Shown piece after piece: positions 56,561 through 64,000 of a DNA stretch of 64,000 bases (within the stretch, counting starts at the first letter, position 1; each line of letters opens with the position of its first letter). The stretch spans positions 1,302,001 through 1,366,000 of the forward strand of contig NZ_JAFIBM010000001.1 of assembly GCF_017833035.1 (NCBI RefSeq). Reading direction: 5' to 3'. Source of the stretch: Frigoribacterium sp. PvP032 (GTDB taxonomy: Bacteria; Actinomycetota; Actinomycetes; Actinomycetales; Microbacteriaceae). The notes under the pieces are model-generated. The model saw nothing but the letters and a program-made list of their open reading frames with translations. It did no database searches and had not been told where the DNA came from. Position numbers and translations under genes: made by a program.

Positions 56561-57547
56561 ATGGACCTCCTACAGACACTGGCCGCGTTCGGCGGCATCG
56601 CGACCCGCCACCAGCTCCTCGCGAACGGACACAGCGGAGGCGACCTGACGACCGCGGTGCAGCGAGGCACGGTCCGCAGGGTCCGCCAGGGCTTCTACGT
56701 GAGGCTCGACGCCTCGACGGACGCGGTCGCCGCCGTGCGCCTCGGCGGCCGCCTCGCGGGCCCGTCCGCCGCCTCCGTGCACGGGATCTGGACCGGGTAC
56801 GACCGGCGTCTTCACGTGTCGGTGGCCCGGAACGCGTCGCGTCTCAGGCAGGCGCACCAGGTCGCTCAGGGGCTCACGGGGGCACCTGGGTCGGCCGACG
56901 CCTCCGTGGTCGTCCACTGGACCGACACCGAGCCCCAGCAGCTGGACGAGCCGTGCTGGCGGTCGCCCGTCGTCCTCTGCCTGCGACAGATGGTCGCGTG
57001 GTGCGACGAGGTGACGGCCGTCGCGTGCGTCGACACTGCGCTGCAGGCCTCTCTCATCAGCATGGAGGAGCTCACGGCGGGCCTCGAGGGGCACGGCCCT
57101 CGGGTGCGGTCCGTCCTCCGTCTGTGCCGACCCGGGTCGGACTCGGGAATCGAGTCGATCGTGCGACAGGCCCTGGCTGCCCGGGGCGTGGAGGTCGAGC
57201 AGCAGGTGTCGGTGACGTCGGTCGGGCCGAGCGACATGCGCCTCCGAGGGCGTCGCGGGCAGGCGCTCCGCGTGCTGGTCGAACTGGACGGCTTCGCCTT
57301 CCACTCGCGGCGGGACGCCTTCGACCGGGACCGGCGGAAGGACGCGGAGGCGGCATCGGCCGGCTACACGACCCTGAGGTTCAGCGCCGACCAGGTCGAG
57401 CGCGACCTCGGAGGGCTCGTCGACACGATCGTCCGCGTTCGCGACGCGCACGATGCAGGAATGGACGAGTCGCTGTTCCTCAAGCGTGCACGATTCAGGA
57501 CGACGCTGCCCTCCCTCGCGAGGATCAGGACGGATCTTCCTGAATGA
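56561..57547 (+). CDS. AbiEi-antitoxin-like / PD-(D/E)XK endonuclease-like protein
   Basis: 328 residues. The first 50 residues read as a winged helix of the AbiEi type (LLQTLAAFGGIATRHQLLAN, QRGTVRRVRQGFYVRL). A middle domain of about 130 residues follows. The C-terminal part has the Vsr/DUF559-like endonuclease pattern: SGIESIVRQAL, VLVELDGFAFHSRRDAF and AGYTTLRFSADQV, though the usual Asp strand before VELDG is not obvious. It may be a lone antitoxin-like regulator or nuclease. The stop codon and last residues lie inside the right inverted repeat. The ATG has GGAG directly before it, so the start is uncertain. Confidence 0.7.
   Translation: MDLLQTLAAFGGIATRHQLLANGHSGGDLTTAVQRGTVRRVRQGFYVRLDASTDAVAAVRLGGRLAGPSAASVHGIWTGYDRRLHVSVARNASRLRQAHQVAQGLTGAPGSADASVVVHWTDTEPQQLDEPCWRSPVVLCLRQMVAWCDEVTAVACVDTALQASLISMEELTAGLEGHGPRVRSVLRLCRPGSDSGIESIVRQALAARGVEVEQQVSVTSVGPSDMRLRGRRGQALRVLVELDGFAFHSRRDAFDRDRRKDAEAASAGYTTLRFSADQVERDLGGLVDTIVRVRDAHDAGMDESLFLKRARFRTTLPSLARIRTDLPE
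57475..57502. repeat. third palindromic unit, inside the gene's 3' end
   Basis: GTTCCTC-AAG-CGTGCACG-ATT-CAGGACG at 57475-57502 matches the units at 56392 and 56433 in core and arms while coding for residues FLKRARFRT. Confidence 0.85.
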
Positions 57548-57554
57548 GGAGGGG
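57522..57554. repeat. right inverted repeat of the 1.2-kb element
   Basis: Partner of 56341-56373. It encodes the last codons RIRTDLPE and the stop of the enclosed gene, then runs into a purine-rich G/A tract (57548-57589). Confidence 0.9.
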
Positions 57555-57589
57555 AGGGGAGAGGAGGGGCGGGGCGGGGGCCGGGCCGG

Positions 57590-59347
57590 TCAGTCGATGC
57601 TGAGGAGGACGTGGCCGGAGGAGACCGTCTCGCCGACCGTGGCCGAGATGCCCGAGACGACCCCGTCGCGGTGCGCCGCGACCGGCTGCTCCATCTTCAT
57701 CGCCTCGAGCACGAGCACGAGGTCGCCCTTCACGACCTGCTGCCCCTCCTCGACGGCGAGCTTCACGACGGTGGCCTGCATCGGCGACTTGACCTCGGCG
57801 CCCGTGGCGGTGACGACGGCGCCGCGGCCGGCTCCGCGGCGGCGGGGGGCAGCCGCAGGAGGCGCGGTGCGAGCACCGAGACCGGCGGGCAGCGAGACCT
57901 CGACGCGCTTGCCGCCGACCTCGACGACCACGGTCGTGCGCTCGTCGTCGGGGCGGGGAGCCTCGGCCTCACCGCTCCACGCGGGGATGTCGTTGACGAA
58001 CTCGGTCTCGATCCAGCGGGTGTAGATCGAGAACGGCTCGCCGCCGTCGGGGGCGAAGGCAGGGTCGCGCACGATGGCGCGGTGGAACGGCAGCACGGTC
58101 GGCAGGCCCGCGACCTCGAACTCGTCGAGCGCGCGGCGCGATCGCTCGAGCGCGTCCTCGCGCGACGAGCCGGTGACGATCAGCTTGGCGAGCAGCGAGT
58201 CGAACGAGCCGCTGATCTCGTCGCCGGCCTGGACGCCGCTGTCGACGCGGACGCCGGGACCGCCGGGCGCCTTGAACACGTGCACGGGGCCGGGGGCAGG
58301 CATGAATCCGCGGCCCGCGTCCTCGCCGTTGATGCGGAACTCGAACGAGTGGCCGCGGGGCTCGGGGTCGCCGTACTCGAGCACGCCGCCCTCGGCGAGG
58401 CGGAACTGCTCGCGGACCAGGTCGATGCCGGTGACCTCCTCCGACACGGGGTGCTCGACCTGCAGGCGGGTGTTGACCTCGAGGAACGACACGGTGCCGT
58501 CCTTGCCGATCAGGAACTCGCAGGTGCCGGCGCCGACGTAGCCGACCTCGCGGAGGATCGCCTTCGACGACTCGTAGAGCGCGGTGGTCTGCGCCTCCGT
58601 CAGGAACGGGGCGGGCGCCTCCTCGACGAGCTTCTGGTGACGGCGCTGCAGCGAGCAGTCGCGCGTCGACACGACGACGACGTTGCCGTGGGCGTCGGCG
58701 AGGCACTGGGTCTCGACGTGGCGGGGCTGGTCGAGGTACTTCTCGACGAAGCACTCGCCGCGGCCGAAGGCGGCGACGGCCTCGCGGACGGCCGAGTCGA
58801 ACATCTCGGGCACCTCGTCGCGGGTGCGGGCGACCTTGAGGCCGCGTCCGCCGCCGCCGAAGGCCGCCTTGATGGCGACGGGCAGGCCGTGCTGGTCGAC
58901 GAAGTCGAGCACCTCGTCGGCGCCTGAGACGGGGTTGAGGGTGCCGGGCGCCAGGGGCGCGCCGACGCGCTCGGCGATGTGCCGGGCGCTGACCTTGTCG
59001 CCGAGCTGCTCGATCGCCTCGGGGGAGGGGCCGATCCAGACGAGGCCCGCAGCCGTGACGGCGCGGGCGAAGTCGGCGTTCTCGGCGAGGAAGCCGTAGC
59101 CGGGGTGCACGGCGTCGGCACCTGAGCGGCGCGCGACCGAGAGGATCTTGTCGATGACGAGGTAGGTCTCGGCGCTGGTGGTGCCGTCGAGCGCGTAGGC
59201 CTCGTCGGCGAGGCGTGCGTGCTGGGCGTCCCTGTCCTGGTCGGCGTAGACGGCGACGCTGCCGATCCCGCTGTCGCGCGCTGCGCGGACGACCCGGACC
59301 GCGATCTCTCCACGGTTGGCGATGAGGACCTTGCTGATGGACGGCAT
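57590..59347 (-). CDS. accA: acetyl/propionyl-CoA carboxylase alpha subunit (biotin carboxylase + BCCP)
   Basis: 585 residues from ATG 59347. The biotin carboxylase part (1-450) starts [20 protein letters not shown] and has [30 protein letters not shown] and [20 protein letters not shown]. The C-terminal biotinyl domain carries the acceptor Lys551 in [10 protein letters not shown]. It carboxylates biotin for a carboxyltransferase beta chain that is not in the window. Placement after maf mirrors the accD5-accE5-maf-accA3 neighbourhood known in mycobacteria. TAGGGT lies 8 bases upstream. Confidence 0.93.
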   Translation of the reverse strand: MPSISKVLIANRGEIAVRVVRAARDSGIGSVAVYADQDRDAQHARLADEAYALDGTTSAETYLVIDKILSVARRSGADAVHPGYGFLAENADFARAVTAAGLVWIGPSPEAIEQLGDKVSARHIAERVGAPLAPGTLNPVSGADEVLDFVDQHGLPVAIKAAFGGGGRGLKVARTRDEVPEMFDSAVREAVAAFGRGECFVEKYLDQPRHVETQCLADAHGNVVVVSTRDCSLQRRHQKLVEEAPAPFLTEAQTTALYESSKAILREVGYVGAGTCEFLIGKDGTVSFLEVNTRLQVEHPVSEEVTGIDLVREQFRLAEGGVLEYGDPEPRGHSFEFRINGEDAGRGFMPAPGPVHVFKAPGGPGVRVDSGVQAGDEISGSFDSLLAKLIVTGSSREDALERSRRALDEFEVAGLPTVLPFHRAIVRDPAFAPDGGEPFSIYTRWIETEFVNDIPAWSGEAEAPRPDDERTTVVVEVGGKRVEVSLPAGLGARTAPPAAAPRRRGAGRGAVVTATGAEVKSPMQATVVKLAVEEGQQVVKGDLVLVLEAMKMEQPVAAHRDGVVSGISATVGETVSSGHVLLSID

Positions 59348-59355
59348 AGTTCCCC

Positions 59356-59361
59356 ACCCTA
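59356..59361 (-). promoter_or_regulatory. -10-like element for the carboxylase alpha gene
   Basis: TAGGGT on the minus strand, 8 bases before ATG 59347. Confidence 0.4.
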
Positions 59362-59426
59362 TTGCGCCGCCCGCAGCCGCCTTTGGATGACGTGCACCAA
59401 AACACGCAGGAGGCGCGTGAGGATTG

Positions 59427-60116
59427 CTACAAGGAGCCGGCGGTCGGCGTCGTCCAGAGCTCGTGCCACGGGACGCCGAACCCCCGCACCAACGACCGCA
59501 GCACGGGCACCGACAGGCCCACGACGGCGCTCGGCGTGCCCTCGATGTGGGTGATGAACGCGGAGGCACGGCCGTCGATGGTGAAGGCGCCCGCGACCTC
59601 GAGGGGCTCGCCGGTCTCGACGTACGCGGCGAGCTCGGCCGGGTCGAGGTCGTCCGCGAAGGTGAGGTCGGCGCTGGCGACGGCTCCGGCGCCGCCCGAG
59701 GGGAACGCCTCGTCAGAGCGGAGCGCGCCGCCGCGGTGGTCGATCAGCCAGTGCCCCGACCAGAGCGTCCCGCGTCCGATCTCGGCCATGCGTCGCCAGC
59801 GGTCGAGGGCCAGGGCGGGCTCGTGCGGCTTGCCGTGCACCTCGCCGTCGAACTCGAAGGCGCTGTCGCCGCCGAGGACGAGGCCGTCGATCGGCGAGCC
59901 GTCGACGGTGACGTCGAGGACGGCCTCCGCCTTCGCCCTGGCCAGCAGAGACACCGTCTCGGAGGCCGTGAGGGGTCGGCCCGCCGCCTCCTCGGCCGAC
60001 GCGACCGCCGCCTCCTCGTCGACGCCGGGGCTGATCAGCACGGGCTCGACGCCCGCGGCCCGCAGCAGGGCGAGGCGCGCGGGGGAGGTGCTGGCCAGGT
60101 AGAGGGGAACGGTCAT
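59427..60116 (-). CDS. maf: Maf-family nucleoside triphosphate pyrophosphatase
   Basis: 229 residues from ATG 60116. [20 protein letters not shown] and [17 protein letters not shown] are the family signatures, and the catalytic Asp and GKP loop are intact. Maf proteins hydrolyse non-canonical or specific NTPs (dTTP, UTP or modified forms), guarding nucleotide pools and cell division. A CAGGCT box 7 bases upstream only partly fits the local -10 pattern. It shares a divergent 26-base gap with the methyltransferase gene. Confidence 0.9.
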   Translation of the reverse strand: MTVPLYLASTSPARLALLRAAGVEPVLISPGVDEEAAVASAEEAAGRPLTASETVSLLARAKAEAVLDVTVDGSPIDGLVLGGDSAFEFDGEVHGKPHEPALALDRWRRMAEIGRGTLWSGHWLIDHRGGALRSDEAFPSGGAGAVASADLTFADDLDPAELAAYVETGEPLEVAGAFTIDGRASAFITHIEGTPSAVVGLSVPVLRSLVRGFGVPWHELWTTPTAGSL

Positions 60117-60142
60117 GTCCGCCAGCCTGGCAGACTCGGAGC

Positions 60143-61384
60143 ATGGGAGACATGCTGGGCCGCGAGGTCGAACTGGACGTGACGGGGATCGCACACGGGG
60201 GCATCTCGGTGGCGCGCCTCGACGGGCGGGTCGTGTTCGTGTCGGACACGCTGCCGGGCGAGAAGGTGCGCGCGCGGGTCACCGACGACCGCAAGAAGTC
60301 GTTCTGGCGGGCGGAGACGGTCTCGGTCGTCGAGGCCAGCCCGCACCGCCGCGAGCACGTCTGGTCGGCGGCGTCCGTCGACCGGGCGCCGGAGGACCGT
60401 GCCGGCGGCGCCGAGTTAGGGCACATCGAGCTCGGCCACCAGCGCGAGCTCAAGTCGCAGGTGATCCGTGACGCCCTCACGAGGACGGGCGGCCTCCCCG
60501 ACGAGCAGGCGACCGTCAGGGTCGAGGCGCTGCCGGGCGACGACGAGCGCGGCGGCACCGGCTGGCGCACCCGCGTGCGCCTGCACCTCGACGCCGAGGG
60601 GCGCCCCGGGCAGTACGCCGCGCGGTCCCACCGCGTCGTGCACGTCGCCGACCTGCCCCTCGCGACGCCCGAGGTCGCCGAGGCCGCGCCGCTCGCCGAC
60701 GCGTTCCCGGGCGAGGAGCACGTCGACGTGCTGGCCCCGAGCACAGGAGGCGCGCGCCTGATCATCGGCGGGCAGGCGCCCAGCACGGTGACGGAGGTCG
60801 TCGGCGACCGCACGTTCCAGCTGGACGACGGCGGCTTCTGGCAGGTGCACCGCCACGCCGCCGCCACGCTGACCACCGCCGTGCAGCAGATGATCGACCC
60901 TGCTCGTTTCGACGCCGGTGCCGCGAACCTCGATCTCTACGGCGGCGTGGGGCTGCTCGCGGCGGCCGTGGGCGACGCGTTCGGCAGCGCGGTGCGGATC
61001 ACGAGCGTCGAGAGCGACGAGCGCGCGACCGACCACGCCTCCGAGAACCTCGCCGACTGGCTCGGCGCCTCGGCCGTCACGGCCAGGGTCGACCGCTGGG
61101 TGCGCCAGGCCGCCGCCCAGGCGACCTCGGCCGAGCGAGGCCGCTTCCGCGAGGCGACCGTCGTGCTCGACCCGCCGCGCTCGGGAGCCGGTCGTCCGGT
61201 GGTCGACGGCATCGCGGAGCTCGCCCCCGCGCAGGTCGTCTACGTCGCCTGCGACCCGGTCGCCCTCGCCCGCGACCTCGCGCTGTTCCGCGACCACGGG
61301 TACGACGTCGACGCGATCAGGGCCTTCGACCTGTTCCCCAGCACCCACCACGTCGAGACGGTCGTCCGGCTGCTCCGCCGCTGA
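60143..61384 (+). CDS. TRAM-domain RNA methyltransferase (TrmA/RumA family)
   Basis: 413 residues. A TRAM-like N-terminus (LDVTGIAHGGISVARLDGRVVFV) is followed by the central insert and a SAM-binding domain (NLDLYGGVGLLAAAVG, TSVESDERATDHASENL). Catalytic segments are VVLDPPRSGAGRPVV and VYVACDPVALARDL, with the nucleophile Cys. The CxxxxxCxxC iron-sulfur cysteines of RumA are absent (GGAELGHI instead), typical of actinobacterial members. Likely methylates uridine C5 in rRNA or tRNA. It contains a rare TTA leucine codon at 60416. Confidence 0.88.
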   Translation: MGDMLGREVELDVTGIAHGGISVARLDGRVVFVSDTLPGEKVRARVTDDRKKSFWRAETVSVVEASPHRREHVWSAASVDRAPEDRAGGAELGHIELGHQRELKSQVIRDALTRTGGLPDEQATVRVEALPGDDERGGTGWRTRVRLHLDAEGRPGQYAARSHRVVHVADLPLATPEVAEAAPLADAFPGEEHVDVLAPSTGGARLIIGGQAPSTVTEVVGDRTFQLDDGGFWQVHRHAAATLTTAVQQMIDPARFDAGAANLDLYGGVGLLAAAVGDAFGSAVRITSVESDERATDHASENLADWLGASAVTARVDRWVRQAAAQATSAERGRFREATVVLDPPRSGAGRPVVDGIAELAPAQVVYVACDPVALARDLALFRDHGYDVDAIRAFDLFPSTHHVETVVRLLRR

Positions 61385-61409
61385 GGTCCGCCGCCGACGC
61401 CTGCCGCGT

Positions 61410-61415
61410 TACGAT
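61410..61415 (+). promoter_or_regulatory. -10-like element for the two-component operon
   Basis: TACGAT about 57 bases before GTG 61473. Confidence 0.35.
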
Positions 61416-61472
61416 GACCACGTTGACGACCCGGGATTCAGGGACCGGGTCGCACACGAACGAAGGACCATC

Positions 61473-62171
61473 GTGACCGACACCTCGACGGACGCCCCGG
61501 CGCCGACAACCCCCGCCCCCGTCCGCGTCGCCATCGTCGACGACCACGAGTCGGTGCGGCTCGGCATCCAGGCGGCGTGCCAGGCCGAGGGCTTCGACGT
61601 CGTGCTGACGGCGGCCGGCGTGCAGGAACTGGTGGAGTCGCTGGCGGGCCGCGAGGTCGACGTCGTCGTCCTCGACCTCTCGCTCGGCGACGGCTCCACG
61701 GTCACCGAGAACGTGAAGCGGGTCCAGGCGACCGGCTCGGCCGTGCTCGTGCACAGCATCGCCGACCGCGTGGCGAGCGTCCGCGAGGCGCTCGCCGCCG
61801 GCGCGGCCGGCGTCATCCCGAAGTCCTCCGCGACGAAGACCGTGATGGCCGCCGTCGCGACCGTCGCACGGGGCGACGTGCTCAACAACCTCGAGTGGGC
61901 CAGCGCGATCGACGCCGACCGCGACTTCGCCAAGGCCCAGCTCGGCCGTCGCGAGCGCGAGATCCTGCACCTCTACGCCTCGGGGCTGCCCCTCAAGCTC
62001 GCCGCCCAGCAGCTCGGCATCGGCTACTCGACCGCGCGGGAGTACCTCGACCGCATCCGCGTCAAGTACGTCGAGGTGGGCCGCCCGGCTCCGACGAAGG
62101 TCGACCTGCTGCGCCGCGCCGTCGAGGACGGCATCCTGCCGGGCCTCGACGCGGACGGCGATGGTCGCTGA
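61473..62171 (+). CDS. LuxR/NarL-family response regulator
   Basis: 232 residues from GTG 61473 with GAAGGA upstream. Receiver domain: VAIVDDHESVRLGIQ, phospho-acceptor Asp68 in VVVLDLSLGDG, and the conserved Lys in VIPKSSATK. The output helix-turn-helix reads REREILHLYASGLPLKLAAQ and STAREYLDRIRVKY, a slightly divergent LuxR type. It is followed with 11-base overlap by the kinase; the target genes are unknown. Confidence 0.88.
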   Translation: MTDTSTDAPAPTTPAPVRVAIVDDHESVRLGIQAACQAEGFDVVLTAAGVQELVESLAGREVDVVVLDLSLGDGSTVTENVKRVQATGSAVLVHSIADRVASVREALAAGAAGVIPKSSATKTVMAAVATVARGDVLNNLEWASAIDADRDFAKAQLGRREREILHLYASGLPLKLAAQQLGIGYSTAREYLDRIRVKYVEVGRPAPTKVDLLRRAVEDGILPGLDADGDGR

Positions 62172-63417
62172 ACCCCTCCCGTCGGCGCTGACACCGCCGA
62201 CGACGCGCTCCGCGCGCAACCCGATCAGCCGAGCCCTGTTCGACAAGGTGCTCGGCCGGGTCATCGCCCTGGCCGGCATCATCTTCGGGCTCCAGGCGCT
62301 GCCGACGACCATGGCGCAGATCGAGGTCATGCAGGTGGCCTGGGCCTGGTTGATCGGGCTGGGCATGCTCGGGGCGATCGTGGCCGTCGGCGTGGCGAGC
62401 ATCGTCGTGCGGGGCGTCGAGACGACCTGCGCGATCCTCGCCGTCTCCTACCTGGTGGCGATCGTCACCTGGCCGCTCGCCGTCGTCGACCCCGACCAGG
62501 TCCTCGGGGGCGTTCCCTGGCTCTGGTACCTCTGCACGGTCGCCACGGCGGCGGCTGCGTACGCCTTCTCCGCGTGGATCGCGATCGGCTACTCGGTGGT
62601 CGTCCCGCTCGTCTACGGCTTCATCCGGCTGACCCCCTCGGGCGGCGGCGAGTCGCTGACCAGGGCCGCGCTCGACTCGACCTACGCGATCCTGCTCGGC
62701 GGCGCCGTCCTCGTGCTCGTGCTGATCCTCCGCCAGGCGAGCGCCGCGGTCGACGCTGCCCAGGCGACGGCGGTCGCCCGCTACTCCGGGGCCATCCGTG
62801 AGCACGCCACCGAGCTCGAGCGGGTCCAGGTCGACGCCATCGTCCACGACAGCGTGCTGACGACCTTCATCCAGGCAGCCAGGGCGTACACGCCTGAGCA
62901 GAGGGTGCTCGCGACGACGATGGCGAGGAACGCGATGGCGCACCTCACCTCGGCCGCCGCGACGACCCCCTTCGACGAGTCGACCACCACCCTCGGCAGC
63001 CTCAGGAGGCGCCTGGTCGAGGCGGTGGACGCGTCGGGAGTCGTCGTCGAGCTGCGCGCCGACGACGCTGACGACCGCGTCCTCCCGACGACGGCCGTCG
63101 AGGCGATCGTCAGCGCGGCGGCCCAGGCGCTGGTCAACAGCTCGCAGCACGCGGGCCCCGGCCCCGTCCGGCGCTGGGTCGCCCTCGAGCGCACGGGCGA
63201 CGCCGGGGTGCTCGTCGAGGTCGGGGACGACGGCGCGGGCTTCGACCCCGGCGCCGTGCCCGAGGAGCGCCTCGGCGTCCGGGTGTCGATCATCGAGCGC
63301 GTCGCCAACGCCGGCGGACGGGCCTGCATCGACTCCCGGCCCGGCGCCGGCACGGTCGTCCGCGTGATGTGGCCCACTGGCCTCGTCGTCGGCCCCGCCA
63401 GGGGCGCCGCCTCGTGA
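62161..63417 (+). CDS. sensor histidine kinase (HisKA_3/HATPase type)
   Basis: 418 residues. About six helices between residues 30 and 200, then a dimerisation helix with His229 in AIVHDSVLTTFIQAA, and an ATPase part with N box AAQALVNSSQHAG and G box VEVGDDGAGFDPGAVP. This is the partner of the upstream regulator. Its stop overlaps the next GTG (GTGA). Confidence 0.87.
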   Translation: MVAEPLPSALTPPTTRSARNPISRALFDKVLGRVIALAGIIFGLQALPTTMAQIEVMQVAWAWLIGLGMLGAIVAVGVASIVVRGVETTCAILAVSYLVAIVTWPLAVVDPDQVLGGVPWLWYLCTVATAAAAYAFSAWIAIGYSVVVPLVYGFIRLTPSGGGESLTRAALDSTYAILLGGAVLVLVLILRQASAAVDAAQATAVARYSGAIREHATELERVQVDAIVHDSVLTTFIQAARAYTPEQRVLATTMARNAMAHLTSAAATTPFDESTTTLGSLRRRLVEAVDASGVVVELRADDADDRVLPTTAVEAIVSAAAQALVNSSQHAGPGPVRRWVALERTGDAGVLVEVGDDGAGFDPGAVPEERLGVRVSIIERVANAGGRACIDSRPGAGTVVRVMWPTGLVVGPARGAAS

Positions 63418-64000
63418 GGATCTCCGTCCCGCGGTGGCTCATCGTCTCGCTGGCGGCCGTCTTCTCCGGCTACCACCTGGTGCTCGGGGCCGTCTCGCTC
63501 GGCCAGGCCGCCGATCCCGTGCCCGTCGTCGCCTGCATGCTCGCGTACGCGGTCGTCACCGCCGTGGTGCTCTGGCCCAGCAGCCAGCCGGTGCTGCCCG
63601 TCTGGGCGGCCGCCTTCGCCCTCGCGGTGAGCATCGTGGTGCCGCTGGTCGTGACGAGCGTCCTCGACCCCGACGCCGAGAACGGCTACGCGACCTGGTA
63701 CGTCGCCGCCGTGGGCACGCTCATGGTGATCATCTCGACCCGTCGTCGCCAGGGCTTCGCGTGGCTAGGCGTGGGCTTCATGGCCGTGCAGGGCGTCGCC
63801 TGGGCCGGGGTGTCCCAGATCGCCGATCTCGGCATCGTCGGCAGCGTCAGCTGGGTCGCCTTCTCGCACGCGATCTCGTCCACGCTGACGAGGGCGGGTC
63901 GGGAGACCCGCGAGTTCATCCTTGCCGAGCACGAGGCCGCGGACTGGCAGGCGGCCCAGGAGGCGCACGTCAACGAGCGTCAGTACCGCCTCCTGCAGAC
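63414..64000 (+). CDS. membrane protein coupled to the two-component genes, 3' cut by window
   Basis: 195 residues visible from GTG 63414, which overlaps the kinase stop. Six or so hydrophobic helices (VSLAAVFSGYHLVLGAVSLG, VVACMLAYAVVTAVVLWP, FALAVSIVVPLVVTSV and more) run to about residue 150, then a charged helical stretch AEHEAADWQAAQEAHVNERQ. This layout is like a histidine-kinase sensor module, and a catalytic part may lie beyond the window. Family not determinable. Confidence 0.65.
   Translation, partial: MRISVPRWLIVSLAAVFSGYHLVLGAVSLGQAADPVPVVACMLAYAVVTAVVLWPSSQPVLPVWAAAFALAVSIVVPLVVTSVLDPDAENGYATWYVAAVGTLMVIISTRRRQGFAWLGVGFMAVQGVAWAGVSQIADLGIVGSVSWVAFSHAISSTLTRAGRETREFILAEHEAADWQAAQEAHVNERQYRLLQ

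Noticed and set aside
56341-57554. Classical insertion sequence
   Set aside because: Inverted repeats are present, but there is no transposase and the bases outside (TTAATCG and AGGGGAG) are not a direct target duplication.
58600-59313. Separate minus-strand gene inside the carboxylase region
   Set aside because: It is a Ser/Arg/Pro-rich shadow frame of the carboxylase alpha gene.

Overview
The window is a G+C-rich actinobacterial chromosome segment with strong third-position G/C bias and many GTG starts. Gene content (maf next to an actinobacterial acyl-CoA carboxylase alpha chain, an xth-trpS-GNAT-ribD-ribA cluster, sdhCDAB, and a type VII secretion locus built from EccC, EccD, RDD-FHA and MinD-like proteins) fits Actinomycetota, most likely Microbacteriaceae; the family is inferred. 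I saw no rRNA or tRNA gene, CRISPR array or insertion sequence. No stretch over 300 bases lacks a gene; the longest gap (about 259 bases before 56561) holds palindromic repeats.

Layout. 1-5.7 kb: cut Gfo/Idh oxidoreductase, D-Ala-D-Ala carboxypeptidase, then coupled pncA-like, gabD-like and a second Gfo/Idh gene. 5.8-15.9 kb, minus strand: 3-hydroxyisobutyryl-CoA hydrolase, ABC exporter, MFS symporter, ribA, ribD, GNAT, trpS, xth and YihY; then ptsI on the plus strand. 17.7-38.3 kb: type VII secretion region. An eight-gene minus-strand operon whose members all overlap (27.5 to 17.7 kb) encodes the machine. A divergent operon (27.7 to 33.4 kb) encodes three WXG100-like or related small proteins, a 1027-residue toxin with two different predicted warheads (a TNT NAD glycohydrolase and a non-specific endonuclease), and a YezG-like immunity candidate. 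Beyond it lie a TNT-related gene with an unknown partner, a second YezG-like gene, and duplicated accessory genes (RDD, DUF6177-like and its small partner). 38.4-42.0 kb: succinate dehydrogenase. 42.2-44.6 kb: a GT4 glycosyltransferase and mannose-1-phosphate guanylyltransferase. 44.8-56.3 kb: nucleoside uptake and salvage (BMP lipoprotein, ABC transporter, cdd, deoA, add; convergently pnp and a phosphohexomutase), with a PTS IIA/IIB pair. 56.3-57.6 kb: an AbiEi/endonuclease-like gene bracketed by inverted repeats. 57.6-64 kb: acyl-CoA carboxylase alpha chain, Maf, TrmA/RumA-type methyltransferase, and a two-component system running off the end.

Genes working together. Imported nucleosides are split by PNP and thymidine phosphorylase or deaminated by Cdd and Add, and the sugar phosphates can be handled by the mutase. 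The secretion operon and the effector operon diverge from one 174-base intergenic region, so they are probably co-regulated.

Two non-genic patterns recur. About a dozen genes have a TANNNT -10-like hexamer ending 6-8 bases before the start codon, which suggests leaderless transcripts. Several genes carry short tandem duplications at their 3' end that include or echo the stop codon.
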